Translations under genes and position numbers: made by a program
Assembly: GCF_001424485.1 (NCBI RefSeq)
Contig: NZ_LMQC01000024.1
Span: 99,477 to 163,476 of the forward strand
Direction: 5' to 3'
Length of the DNA: 64,000 nucleotides
DNA from: Modestobacter sp. Leaf380
GTDB taxonomy: Bacteria; Actinomycetota; Actinomycetes; Mycobacteriales; Geodermatophilaceae
Shown: positions 7,127 to 14,961 of the stretch, piece by piece
Position numbering within the stretch: the first letter of the stretch is position 1
Layout: every line of letters begins with the position of its first letter
Notes under the pieces: model-generated
What the model was told of the DNA's origin: nothing
What the model saw: only the letters and a program-made list of their open reading frames with translations
Database searches by the model: none

Positions 7127-7954
7127 GTGCCCGACACCGACCGCTGGCTGGCCCTGCAGGGGACCGCGAACACCCGCGACCTGGGCGGGCTGCCGCTGGT
7201 CGGCGGCGGGGCGACGGTGCCGGGCCGGGTGCTGCGCAGCGACGACCTACAGGAGCTGACCGAGCAGGACGTGCACCTGCTGGTCGACGAGCTGGGCGTG
7301 ACCGACGTCGTGGACCTGCGCACCAGCGCCGAGGTCCGGATGGAGGGCCGCGGGCCGCTGCGGGGTCTCCCGGGCGTCAGGCACCGGCACTTCACGCTGA
7401 TCCCCGAGGCCGGGGAGCACACCGACGTCTTCGCCGCCGAGGACCCGCAGGCCGACGTCGACCTGCCCTCGGACTGGGTGGAGACGCTGCTGCCGCGGGC
7501 GGTCGCGGCCGGCGACGAGGACGAGACCCCGGCGGTGAAGTCCTACCTGGGCTACCTGTCCGACGGCGCCGAGAACGTGGTGGGTGCGCTGCGCGCGGTG
7601 GCCGCGGCACCCGGCGCGGCGGTCGTGCACTGCGCCGCTGGCAAGGACCGCACCGGCGTGGTGTGCGCCCTGGCCCAGTCGGTCGCCGGGGTGGAGCGGG
7701 AGGCCGTGGTCGAGGACTACGCGCTGACCGCCGAGCGGATCCAGGGCGTGGTGGACAAGCTGTCGGCCCGGTCGACCTACGCCCAGGACATGGCCCGCCG
7801 GGACGTGGCCAGCCACACCCCGCGCGCGGAGACGATGCGCCGGGTGCTGGACCTGCTCGACGAGCGGGACGGCGGCCCGCTGGGCTGGCTGACCGCGCAC
7901 GGCTTCGGCCCCGAGGAGCAGGCCGCGCTCCGGGACCGGCTCACCCGGCCCTGA
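7127..7954 (+). CDS. Tyrosine/serine protein phosphatase (PtpB/IphP-like)
   Basis: This is a 275-aa cytosolic phosphatase of the family PF13350 (Mycobacterium PtpB, IphP). The catalytic P-loop HCAAGKDRTG holds the nucleophile C169 and the catalytic Arg of the CX5R motif. The N-terminal motif TANTRDLGG (13-21) and VVDLRTSAE (61-69) are standard for the family. It would hydrolyse phospho-Tyr/Ser/Thr proteins or phosphoinositides. Start is GTG 7127, chosen because TAGGTT sits 6 nt before it (leaderless) and the domain begins immediately. It converges on a 51-aa gene with a shared terminator. Confidence 0.9.
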   Translation: MPDTDRWLALQGTANTRDLGGLPLVGGGATVPGRVLRSDDLQELTEQDVHLLVDELGVTDVVDLRTSAEVRMEGRGPLRGLPGVRHRHFTLIPEAGEHTDVFAAEDPQADVDLPSDWVETLLPRAVAAGDEDETPAVKSYLGYLSDGAENVVGALRAVAAAPGAAVVHCAAGKDRTGVVCALAQSVAGVEREAVVEDYALTAERIQGVVDKLSARSTYAQDMARRDVASHTPRAETMRRVLDLLDERDGGPLGWLTAHGFGPEEQAALRDRLTRP

Positions 7955-7983
7955 GCCCTCGGCCCCACCGGGCCCGGACGGCG

Positions 7984-8020
7984 AACGACCCCGCACTCCG
8001 CGAGGGAGTCGGGGTCGGTT
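7984..8020. terminator. Bidirectional terminator between convergent genes
   Basis: AACGACCCCG-ACTCC pairs with its complement around the loop GCGA, giving about 15 base pairs with one-base bulges. It sits midway between the phosphatase stop (7954) and the 51-aa gene stop (8048). Confidence 0.75.
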
Positions 8021-8047
8021 GCCGTGCGCCGTCGGGACGGCGCTGCG

Positions 8048-8203
8048 TCAGCGGATGACGGCGGTGAACTGGCTGCTGTTCGCCAGGGTCAGCAGGTCGT
8101 CGCGCATCGCGGGGCTGCTGCTGCGGGCGAGCGCCTTGTCCAGGGCCCGACGGGTCCGCGACGCCTGACGACGCTGACGCCAGGTGCTGGTCACGCTGCT
8201 CAT
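8048..8203 (-). CDS. 51-aa basic small protein
   Basis: This is a short gene of 51 codons. The product begins MSSVTSTWRQRRQASRTRRA and ends LANSSQFTAVIR; it is basic in the first half and helical (DKALARSSSPAMRDDLLTLA). GAGGG lies 7 nt upstream of the ATG, a convincing ribosome site, and a strong bidirectional terminator follows the stop. Similar short proteins ending in an R/D-rich helix are common in actinobacteria, but no function is known. An AT-richer upstream stretch with TTTAAT may be its promoter. It is divergent from nothing and stands alone. Confidence 0.7.
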   Translation of the reverse strand: MSSVTSTWRQRRQASRTRRALDKALARSSSPAMRDDLLTLANSSQFTAVIR

Positions 8204-8448
8204 GGTGTGTCCCTCTTCCGTACTGCTGCGGTTGTTGTTACGCCTGTATTAAAGCAGGCGAGCGTCCGTTTGTTCCAACGGAACGGAGGTGATGTCGGCG
8301 TTTGATCTACGGATGTTCACCCGAAAGCAGCAGGGACCTACGAATGGTGTCCGGCGCCACACGCTGGGGGTGGCCCCGGACACCCCGGCGCCGGGAGCGC
8401 CGTGCCCAGGGCCACAGCGGGCCCGCGCGTGTCGACCCCGGACACGAC
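8204..8448. other. Non-coding region between the 51-aa gene and ptsI
   Basis: No convincing gene was found here. On the minus strand, TTTAAT (8249-8254 on the plus strand reads ATTAAA) is a good -10 candidate for the 51-aa gene. GTTCC-AAC-GGAAC (8272-8284) is a small inverted repeat just upstream of it and may be an operator. The AT content is visibly higher than in the surroundings. The distal part holds only the ptsI terminator (8449-8482). Confidence 0.5.
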
Positions 8449-8482
8449 GAGCCCCCGCCGACCGGGTGGTCGACGGGGGCTC
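8449..8482 (-). terminator. ptsI terminator
   Basis: GAGCCCCCGCCGACC pairs with GGTCGACGGGGGCTC (one mismatch) around the loop GGGT, 30 bp beyond the ptsI stop codon. Confidence 0.8.
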
Positions 8483-8511
8483 GGCACGGAGCGGCGCGGC
8501 GCGGCGCGGGG

Positions 8512-10227
8512 TCAGGCAGCGGCGTCCAGCACCTCGCGCACGGCGGCGCGGGCCGCCGTCGGGTCGTCGGCCGCCAGCGCCACCTCGGCGGCCTGCTGAC
8601 AGGTGGCCAGCGTGACCGTGCCGAGCTTGGCGCCGACCCCGGCGACCGAGGACGCCGCGCACGACAGCGACGTGATCCCCAGACCCACCAGCACGCAGGC
8701 CAGCAGCGGGTCGGCCGCTGCCTCGCCGCACACCCCGACCGGCTTGCCCACGCGCTGCCCGGCCTCGGCGGTCAGCTGCACCATCCGCAGCAGCGCGGGC
8801 TGCCACGGGTCGGTGAGGTCGGCCAGGTCGCCGGAGAGCCGGTCGGCGGCCAGCGTGTACTGGGAGAGGTCGTTGGTGCCGATGGACAGGAAGTCCAGGT
8901 GCTGCAGGAACCGGTCGGCCAGCAGCGCGACCGAGGGCACCTCGACCATGACGCCGGGGACCATGCCGCGCTCGCGCACCAGGGCGGCGAACTCGGCGGC
9001 CTCGGCCACAGTGGAGACCATCGGTGCCATCACCCAGGGGGTCGCACCGGTCCGCTCCGCGGCCTGGGCGACGGCGTCCAGCTGGCGGGTCAGGATGCCG
9101 GGGTCCAGCCGCGAGGTGCGCAGTCCGCGGACGCCGAGGGCCGGGTTGGCCTCGTCCGGCGGGGTGGCGAAGGCCAGCGGCTTGTCCGAGCCGGCGTCCA
9201 GGGTGCGCAGCACGACCTTGCGGCCGGCGAAGGCCTCGAAGACCTCCGCGTAGCCCTTCGCCTGCTCCTCGACGCCGGGCTCCTCGGAGTGGCCGAGGAA
9301 GGCCAGCTCGGTGCGCAGGAGGCCGACGCCCTCGGCGTGCGCGGCGGCCGCGGCACGCGCCCCGGCGCCGTCCTGCACGTTGGCCAGCACCTGCACGGCG
9401 TGCCCGTCCGACGTCGTGGCCGGACCCTCGTAGCCGGCCAGCGCCTGGGCCGCCTGCCGGGCGGCCTCCACGCGGGAGCCGGCCTCGGTCGGGTCCGGGT
9501 CGACGGTGACGGTGCCCTGCTCGCCGTCGACGAGCACGACGGCACCCTCGGGGACGTCGGAGAGCCCGCCCACGGCGACGACGCAGGGCAGCCCGAGCTG
9601 GCGGGCGATGATCGCGGTGTGGCTGGTGGAGCCGCCCAGGCGGGTGGCCAGCGCGACCACCCGGGTCGGGTCCAGCCCGGCCGTGTCGGCGGGGGCCAGG
9701 TCGTCGGCCAGCAGCACCGACGGGGTGTCGGGGTTGGTGACGCCGGGTTCGGACTGCCCGGTCAGCTCGGCGACGATCCGGTCCCGGACGTCGTTGACGT
9801 CGGTGACCCGCTCGGCCATCAGACCGCCCAGGCTGGCGAACAGCTCGGCGAACTGCTGGGCCGCGCCGACCGTGGCCACCGGCGCGGACGCCCCACCGTC
9901 GATGCGCTGCTCGACGGTGGACAGCAGGCCGCGGTCGCGGGCCAGGCCCGCGGTGGTGCCCAGCACGGCGGCGCTGACGCCGCTGGCTGCGGCGGCCCGC
10001 TCGGACAGCCGGGTGGCGACCACCTCGGCGGCGGCACCGAACCGCGCCTTCTCCGCGGCGCGGTCGCCCTCGGCGACCGGCTCGGCGTCCTCGGTCGGCA
10101 GCTGGACCGCGCCGTGCGGCCGGATGACCGGCCCCCACGCCACACCGGGGACGACCGGGGTGCCGGTGAGCACCGTCGGGCCGTCGGCGCTCGGGGTGAC
10201 GGCGGCGTCGGGGGTGGTGGTCGACAT
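8512..10227 (-). CDS. ptsI: PTS enzyme I (phosphoenolpyruvate-protein phosphotransferase)
   Basis: This 571-aa cytosolic enzyme transfers phosphate from PEP to HPr, the first step of PTS sugar uptake. The phospho-histidine is H203 in GGSTSHTAIIARQLGLP. The PEP-binding barrel shows LLRTELAFLG, MAPMVSTVAEA, FLSIGTNDLSQYTLAADR and the active-site Cys in PVGVCGEAAADP. The length is normal for the family. ATG 10227 was chosen because the sequence upstream is Arg/Pro-rich shadow. It is divergent from fruR, with back-to-back -35 boxes in between, and its partners are HPr (14535) and the fructose EII (12350). Confidence 0.97.
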   Translation of the reverse strand: MSTTTPDAAVTPSADGPTVLTGTPVVPGVAWGPVIRPHGAVQLPTEDAEPVAEGDRAAEKARFGAAAEVVATRLSERAAAASGVSAAVLGTTAGLARDRGLLSTVEQRIDGGASAPVATVGAAQQFAELFASLGGLMAERVTDVNDVRDRIVAELTGQSEPGVTNPDTPSVLLADDLAPADTAGLDPTRVVALATRLGGSTSHTAIIARQLGLPCVVAVGGLSDVPEGAVVLVDGEQGTVTVDPDPTEAGSRVEAARQAAQALAGYEGPATTSDGHAVQVLANVQDGAGARAAAAAHAEGVGLLRTELAFLGHSEEPGVEEQAKGYAEVFEAFAGRKVVLRTLDAGSDKPLAFATPPDEANPALGVRGLRTSRLDPGILTRQLDAVAQAAERTGATPWVMAPMVSTVAEAAEFAALVRERGMVPGVMVEVPSVALLADRFLQHLDFLSIGTNDLSQYTLAADRLSGDLADLTDPWQPALLRMVQLTAEAGQRVGKPVGVCGEAAADPLLACVLVGLGITSLSCAASSVAGVGAKLGTVTLATCQQAAEVALAADDPTAARAAVREVLDAAA

Positions 10228-10408
10228 CGTGTGCGGGGCCTCTCTGTCGGGCTGCGGAGCGGCCGGTGGCCGTTCACGGGCGGACTGCGCGGTGGTGCGG
10301 TGCGTGCGCCGGCGCCGGTGCCGGACGAGTGCGGGGCGTGCGGGGAGCGACACGGCGGGCGTTCGTACACCCACCGCGGGCCCCGGTGACCAGAGTCACG
10401 ACAAGGCC

Positions 10409-10437
10409 TTGACTTGTCAACGTAACCAACGTAAAAC
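10409..10437. promoter_or_regulatory. Divergent ptsI/fruR promoter and FruR operator candidate
   Basis: TTGACT (10409-10414) and TAAAAC (10432-10437) are 17 bp apart and read toward fruR. The perfect palindrome TTGACTTGTCAA (10409-10420) also supplies a minus-strand TTGACA -35 for ptsI. Inside lie two direct CAACGTAA repeats (10418-10425 and 10427-10434, period 9), a good DeoR-family (FruR) operator candidate. Confidence 0.65.
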
Positions 10438-10509
10438 AACACCAACACAGACGCGAAGCCACACGAACGGGCAGCGAGACGTGACCCGGACGACGCCGAG
10501 GAGGTGACC

Positions 10510-11277
10510 GTGTACGCAGAGGAACGCCAGCAGGCCATCGCCGGTCTCGTCGCCCAGCGCGGACGGCTCGCCGTCACCGCCGTCGCCGAGCGGTTCGGCG
10601 TCACCACCGAGACCGTCCGCCGCGACCTCGCCGTCCTCGAGCGCGCCGGGATGCTGCGCCGGGTGCACGGCGGCGCCGTCCCCACCGGCGCGCTGACCGT
10701 CGTCGAGCCCGGCCTGGGCGAGCGGCGCGGCACCCGCACCGAGCACAAGCGCCGGATCGCCTCCGCCGCGCTGACTTTGGTGCCCGACGTCGACGGCAGC
10801 CTGGTGCTCGACGGCGGCAGCTCCACCGCCGCGCTGGCCGAGATCCTGCCCGCCGACCGGCGGCTGCTGGTGGTCACCAACTCGGTGCCGATCTCCCACC
10901 GGCTCACCGTCGCCCCCGGCGTCAGCCTGCACGTGCTCGGCGGCCGGGTCCGCGGCATCACCCAGACCGCGGTCGGGGAGAGCACCGTGGCCGCCCTGGC
11001 CGACCTGCGCGTCGACGTCGTCTTCCTCGGCGCCAACGGGGTCAGCGCCGGCCACGGCTTCTCCACCCCGGACGAGACCGAGGCCGCCAGCAAGCGCGCC
11101 ATGGTCCGCGCCGCCCAACGCGTGGTGGTCCTGGCCGACAGCAGCAAGCTCGGCCGCGAGCACCTGGTCCGCTTCGCCAGCGTCGACGACGTCGACGTCC
11201 TGGTCACCGACGACGAAGCCGACCCGGACGTCGTCGCCGAGATCGAGTCTCACGGGATCGAGGTGCTCACCGCATGA
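10510..11277 (+). CDS. fruR: DeoR/GlpR family regulator of the fructose operon
   Basis: The product is a 255-aa DeoR-type repressor. The N-terminal HTH reads YAEERQQAIAGLVAQRGRLA ... TTETVRRDLAVLERAG, then LRRVHGGAV, the classic DeoR box. The C-terminal DeoRC sensor domain has LDGGSSTAALAEIL, VVTNSVPI and FLGANGVSAGHGFSTPDETEA and senses a phosphorylated sugar, probably fructose 1-phosphate. The GTG at 10510 is preferred over GTG 10504 because AGGAGG sits 5 nt upstream of it and homologs begin with (M)YAEERQ. Its stop overlaps the fruK ATG by 4 nt. Confidence 0.92.
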   Translation: MYAEERQQAIAGLVAQRGRLAVTAVAERFGVTTETVRRDLAVLERAGMLRRVHGGAVPTGALTVVEPGLGERRGTRTEHKRRIASAALTLVPDVDGSLVLDGGSSTAALAEILPADRRLLVVTNSVPISHRLTVAPGVSLHVLGGRVRGITQTAVGESTVAALADLRVDVVFLGANGVSAGHGFSTPDETEAASKRAMVRAAQRVVVLADSSKLGREHLVRFASVDDVDVLVTDDEADPDVVAEIESHGIEVLTA

Positions 11278-12275
11278 GCAACACCATCGTCACGCTGACC
11301 GCCAACCCCAGCCTGGACCGCACGCTGGAGCTCCCCGGGCCGCTGGAGCGGGGCCTCGTCGCCCGGCTGGGCGTCAGCCACACCGAGCCCGGCGGCAAGG
11401 GGGTCAACGTCTCCCGCGCCGTCGCCGCCGCCGGCGCCGACGTGGTCTCCGTGCTCCCGGCCGCCGACGAGGACCCGATGGTCCGCGCGCTGCAGACCCT
11501 GGGCCTGCGGCTGGCCACGGTCGCGATCACCGACGCCGTCCGCACCAATTACACCCTCACCGAGCCCGACGGCACGACGACGAAGCTCAACGAGCCCGGC
11601 GCCCGCCTGGACGACGCCGTCCGCGCGGCGCTGCTCGCCGCCGTCGTCGAGCACGCCGCGACCGCCTCCTGGGTGGCGCTGTGCGGCTCGCTGCCCCCGG
11701 GCACCCCGGTCGGCTGGTACGCCGACCTGGTCCGGGCCGTCCGCTCCACCGGCGCCCGGATCGCCGTGGACACCTCCGAGGGGCCGCTGCTCGCCCTGCT
11801 GGCCGCCGGCCCCGACGCCGCCCCGGACCTGCTCAAGCCCAACACCGAGGAGCTGGCCCAGCTCGCCGGGGTCGACGAGGCCACCGTCGTCGCCGACCCC
11901 GACGCGGCGCTGGCCGCCGTCGCCACCCTGCACGAGCGCGGCGTGGGTGCGGTGCTGCTGACCCTGGGCGGCGACGGCGCCGTCCTCAGCACCGCCGACG
12001 GCGGCCTGTTCTCCGCCCGTCCGCCGGCCATCACCGTGCGCAGCACGGTCGGCGCCGGTGACTGCAGCCTGGCCGGCTACCTGCTCGCCGACCTGGCCGG
12101 CGCCCCGCCGGCCGACCGGCTGCGCAACGCCGTCGCCTACGGGTCGGCCTCGGCCTCCCTCCCCGGTTCCGCCGTCCCCACCCCGGCCCAGGTGGACGGC
12201 GCCGCCGTCCGGGTCACCGCCGGCCTGCCCGGCAGCAGCACCGCACCGCCGCACGAGCACGCCCCCGCGCACTGA
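11274..12275 (+). CDS. fruK: 1-phosphofructokinase
   Basis: This 333-aa PfkB-family kinase converts fructose 1-phosphate to fructose 1,6-bisphosphate with ATP. It shows the family pattern TLTANPSLDRTLEL at the N-terminus, EPGGKGVNVSRAVAAAG (PfkB signature 1), LCGSLPPGTP, LKPNTEELAQLAG and the GAGD anion-hole/catalytic Asp in VGAGDCSLAGYL. A His/Pro-rich tail of about 15 residues follows the domain. Translation is coupled to fruR (ATGA overlap). It lies between the regulator and the PTS transporter, as in most actinobacterial fru operons. Confidence 0.96.
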   Translation: MSNTIVTLTANPSLDRTLELPGPLERGLVARLGVSHTEPGGKGVNVSRAVAAAGADVVSVLPAADEDPMVRALQTLGLRLATVAITDAVRTNYTLTEPDGTTTKLNEPGARLDDAVRAALLAAVVEHAATASWVALCGSLPPGTPVGWYADLVRAVRSTGARIAVDTSEGPLLALLAAGPDAAPDLLKPNTEELAQLAGVDEATVVADPDAALAAVATLHERGVGAVLLTLGGDGAVLSTADGGLFSARPPAITVRSTVGAGDCSLAGYLLADLAGAPPADRLRNAVAYGSASASLPGSAVPTPAQVDGAAVRVTAGLPGSSTAPPHEHAPAH

Positions 12276-12349
12276 CGCACGCCGCGCCCCGCACCCGCAC
12301 CCGAGCCACCCCGACCGCGAACCACCCCACCGCGACCCATGGAGCACCC

Positions 12350-14494
12350 GTGTCCGCACTGATCACCACCGACCTGGTGGCGCTCGACGTCAGCCCAGGC
12401 GCTGACAAGACCGCCGTCATCCGGCACCTGGCAGGGCTGGTGTCCGCCACCGGGCGCGCGAGCTCGACCGAGGGCCTCTACGACGACGCCATGGACCGCG
12501 AGTCCAAGGTGGCCACCGGCCTGCCCGGCGGCATCGCGATCCCGCACTGCCGCTCCGAGGCCGTCACCGAGGCCTCGCTGGCCTTCGCCAGGCTCTCCCC
12601 GCCGGTGGACTTCGGCGCCTCCGACGGCCCCGCGGACCTGGTCTTCCTGATCGCCGCGCCGGCCCACGGCGACGCCGACCACCTCACCCTGCTCACCGCG
12701 CTGGCCCGCGCCCTGGTCCGGCCGGAGTTCGTCGCCTCGCTGCGCGCCGCCTCCTCCGACACCGAGGTCGTCGCCCTGGTGCAGGACGTCGTCTCCCCCG
12801 AGCCGGCCACCGCCACCACCGCCACCCCGGCCACCGCGCCGGCCGCCGGCGCACACGCCGACCCGGCCGCTGCCACCCCCGCCGCAGCCACCCCCGCCGC
12901 GTCGGCCGACCGCCCGGTGCTGGTCGCCGTCAGCGCCTGCCCGACCGGCATCGCGCACACCTACATGGCCGCCGACAAGCTGGCCTCCGCCGCCCGCGAG
13001 ATGGGCGTCGAGCTGCACGTGGAGACCCAGGGCTCCTCCGGCGCGACCCCGATCGACCCCTCCGTGGTCAGCAAGGCCGCCGCGGTCATCTTCGCCGTCG
13101 ACGTCGGCGTCCGGGACCGGGAGCGGTTCGCCGGCAAGCCGGTCGTCCAGTCCGGCACCAAGCGGGCCATCCAGGAGCCCGAGGTCATGATCCGCGAGGC
13201 CCTCGCGGCCGCGCAGAACCCCAACGCCCGCCGCGTCCCCGGCGCCGGCGCCTCCTCCGACGCCCCGGCGACCACCGGCGGCCGCCCGAGCGCCGGCTCG
13301 GAGATCCGCCGCTGGCTGCTCACCGGCGTCAGCTACATGATCCCGTTCGTCGCCGCCGGTGGTCTGCTCATCGCGCTGGGCTTCCTCTTCGGTGGCTACC
13401 AGATCGTCAACGGCGACCCCTCGGCCGAGGGCCTGAGCTACGGCCAGAACTGGCTGCTCAACAACAACCTCTTCGACCTGCCGGTGGCCCCGGGCATCGA
13501 GGGCCTCAACGACGGCTTCCTCGGCTACCTGGGCGCGCTGTTCGTCGTCCTGGGCCAGGCCGCGTTCGGCTTCCTGGTCCCGGCCCTGGCCGGCTACATC
13601 GCCTTCGCCATCGCCGACCGCCCGGGCATCGTCCCCGGCTTCGTCGTCGGTGCGGTCTCCCTGACCGTCGGCGCCGGCTTCCTCGGCGGCCTCGTCGGCG
13701 GCATCCTGGCCGGCTTCGCGGCCAAGTGGATCGCCGGCTGGAAGCTCCCCGCCGGTGTGCGCGGCCTGCAGCCCGTCGTGATCATCCCGCTGCTGGCCAC
13801 CGTCATCTCCAGCGGCCTCATGGCCCTCGTGCTCGGCCGCCCGCTCGCCCTGGCCCTCGAGGGCCTCAGCAGCTTCCTCACCGGCCTGTCCGGCTCCTCG
13901 GCGATCCTGCTCGGGGTCATCCTCGGCCTGATGATGTGCTTCGACCTCGGTGGCCCGGTCAACAAGGCCGCCTACGTCTTCGCCACCACCGGCATCGGCG
14001 TCGCCGACCCCAGCCCCGCCTCGCTGCGCATCATGGCGATCGTCATGGGCGCCGGCATGGTCCCCCCGCTGGCCATGGCCCTGTCGACCTTCCTGCGCAA
14101 GCAGCTCTACACCCCCGCGGAGCGGGAGAACGGCAAGGCCGGCATCCTGCTGGGCCTGTCCTTCATCTCCGAGGGCGCCATCCCGTTCGCCGCCGCCGAC
14201 CCGCTGCGGGTCATCCCCTCGATGATGCTGGGCGGGGCCACCTCCGGTGCCCTCATCGCGGCCTTCGGCACCGAGCTGCGGGCGCCCCACGGCGGTGTCT
14301 TCGTCTTCTTCGCGATGACGAACTTCTTCCTCTTCCTGCTCGCCGTCCTCATCGGGGCCGTCGTCGGTGGCATCGCCGTCACCGTCGCCAAGGGCATCGG
14401 CCGCACCCCGGAGACCACGCCGGCAGCGGCCACCCCGGACGCGATGGTCGGGGACGCCGGCACGACCCGTGGTGCCACCGTCGGCGCCAACTGA
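12350..14494 (+). CDS. fruA: PTS fructose transporter EIIABC
   Basis: This 714-aa fused permease imports and phosphorylates fructose at C1. It comprises EIIA (about 1-150, phospho-His H66 in GIAIPHCRSE), an Ala/Thr/Pro-rich linker (150-187), EIIB (188-290, phospho-Cys C197 in VSACPTGIAHTYMAADKL) and a membrane EIIC (about 315-690, eight or more helices, with FLGGLVGGILAGF and EGAIPFAAADPLRVIPS). All phospho-sites are present. It starts with GTG at 12350, 74 bp after fruK, and no strong Shine-Dalgarno is visible. It is followed by ptsH after 40 bp. Confidence 0.96.
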   Translation: MSALITTDLVALDVSPGADKTAVIRHLAGLVSATGRASSTEGLYDDAMDRESKVATGLPGGIAIPHCRSEAVTEASLAFARLSPPVDFGASDGPADLVFLIAAPAHGDADHLTLLTALARALVRPEFVASLRAASSDTEVVALVQDVVSPEPATATTATPATAPAAGAHADPAAATPAAATPAASADRPVLVAVSACPTGIAHTYMAADKLASAAREMGVELHVETQGSSGATPIDPSVVSKAAAVIFAVDVGVRDRERFAGKPVVQSGTKRAIQEPEVMIREALAAAQNPNARRVPGAGASSDAPATTGGRPSAGSEIRRWLLTGVSYMIPFVAAGGLLIALGFLFGGYQIVNGDPSAEGLSYGQNWLLNNNLFDLPVAPGIEGLNDGFLGYLGALFVVLGQAAFGFLVPALAGYIAFAIADRPGIVPGFVVGAVSLTVGAGFLGGLVGGILAGFAAKWIAGWKLPAGVRGLQPVVIIPLLATVISSGLMALVLGRPLALALEGLSSFLTGLSGSSAILLGVILGLMMCFDLGGPVNKAAYVFATTGIGVADPSPASLRIMAIVMGAGMVPPLAMALSTFLRKQLYTPAERENGKAGILLGLSFISEGAIPFAAADPLRVIPSMMLGGATSGALIAAFGTELRAPHGGVFVFFAMTNFFLFLLAVLIGAVVGGIAVTVAKGIGRTPETTPAAATPDAMVGDAGTTRGATVGAN

Positions 14495-14534
14495 CACGAT
14501 CAGTGCCAGAACTCGACGCAGAGGAGCGCACCGC

Positions 14535-14795
14535 ATGCCCAGCCAGACCGTGACCGTCGGATCCGCCGTCGGCCTGCACGCCCGCCCCGCCGCCCTGATC
14601 GCCGAGGCCGTCGGCAAGTCCGGGGTGCCCGTCACCCTGGCCACGCCCGGTGGCAACCCGGTCGACGCCGGCTCCCCGCTGATGATCATGACCCTGGGCG
14701 CCAAGAAGGGCGCCGAGGTCGTCGTCACCAGCGACGACGAGGCCGTGCTGGCCGACATCGCCGGCATGGTCTCCCGGGACCTCGACGCCGAGTAG
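14535..14795 (+). CDS. ptsH: Phosphocarrier protein HPr
   Basis: This 86-aa PTS carrier passes phosphate from enzyme I to EIIA. The phospho-His is exactly H15 (VGSAVGLHARPAALI). Around residue 47, where firmicute HPr has the regulatory serine, the sequence is AGSPLMIMTLGAKKG, so a serine is present; HPr kinase is generally absent from actinobacteria, and its use is doubtful. GAGGAG lies upstream of the ATG at a slightly long distance. It is the last gene of the fru unit and is followed by a strong terminator. Confidence 0.96.
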   Translation: MPSQTVTVGSAVGLHARPAALIAEAVGKSGVPVTLATPGGNPVDAGSPLMIMTLGAKKGAEVVVTSDDEAVLADIAGMVSRDLDAE

Positions 14796-14807
14796 CAGCC
14801 CCACACG

Positions 14808-14839
14808 ACGCCCCGTCCCCCTCACGGGGGGCGGGGCGT
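14808..14839 (+). terminator. fru operon terminator
   Basis: ACGCCCCGTCCCCC pairs with GGGGGGCGGGGCGT around the loop TCAC, 12 bp after the ptsH stop. Confidence 0.85.
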
Positions 14840-14860
14840 TCGTGCGTCCGGGCCCGGCGT

Positions 14861-14932
14861 AGGAGGAGGCAAAGGACGCTCTACACCCCCCTTGTAGGCC
14901 AACAGGGGGTGCAGAGCTTCCTCCGCCGCAGG
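14861..14932. repeat. Dispersed palindromic element, copy 1
   Basis: An imperfect inverted repeat carries the core GCAAAGGACGCTCTACACCC in its left arm and the complement of GCGGAGGAAGCTCTGCACCC in its right arm. The same sequence family recurs at 29791-29862. Both copies lie between convergent genes, here ptsH (+) and the AGE-family gene (-). It may serve as a bidirectional terminator or be a REP-like mobile palindrome. Confidence 0.75.
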
Positions 14933-14961
14933 TCCACCGGCGGCGGAGGACGGGTGGGGCC

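Noticed and set aside
14535..14795. HPr Ser regulatory site as evidence for carbon catabolite control by HPr kinase
   Set aside because: A serine near position 47 exists, but no HPr kinase gene is in the window and actinobacteria generally lack it. It is not worth a claim.
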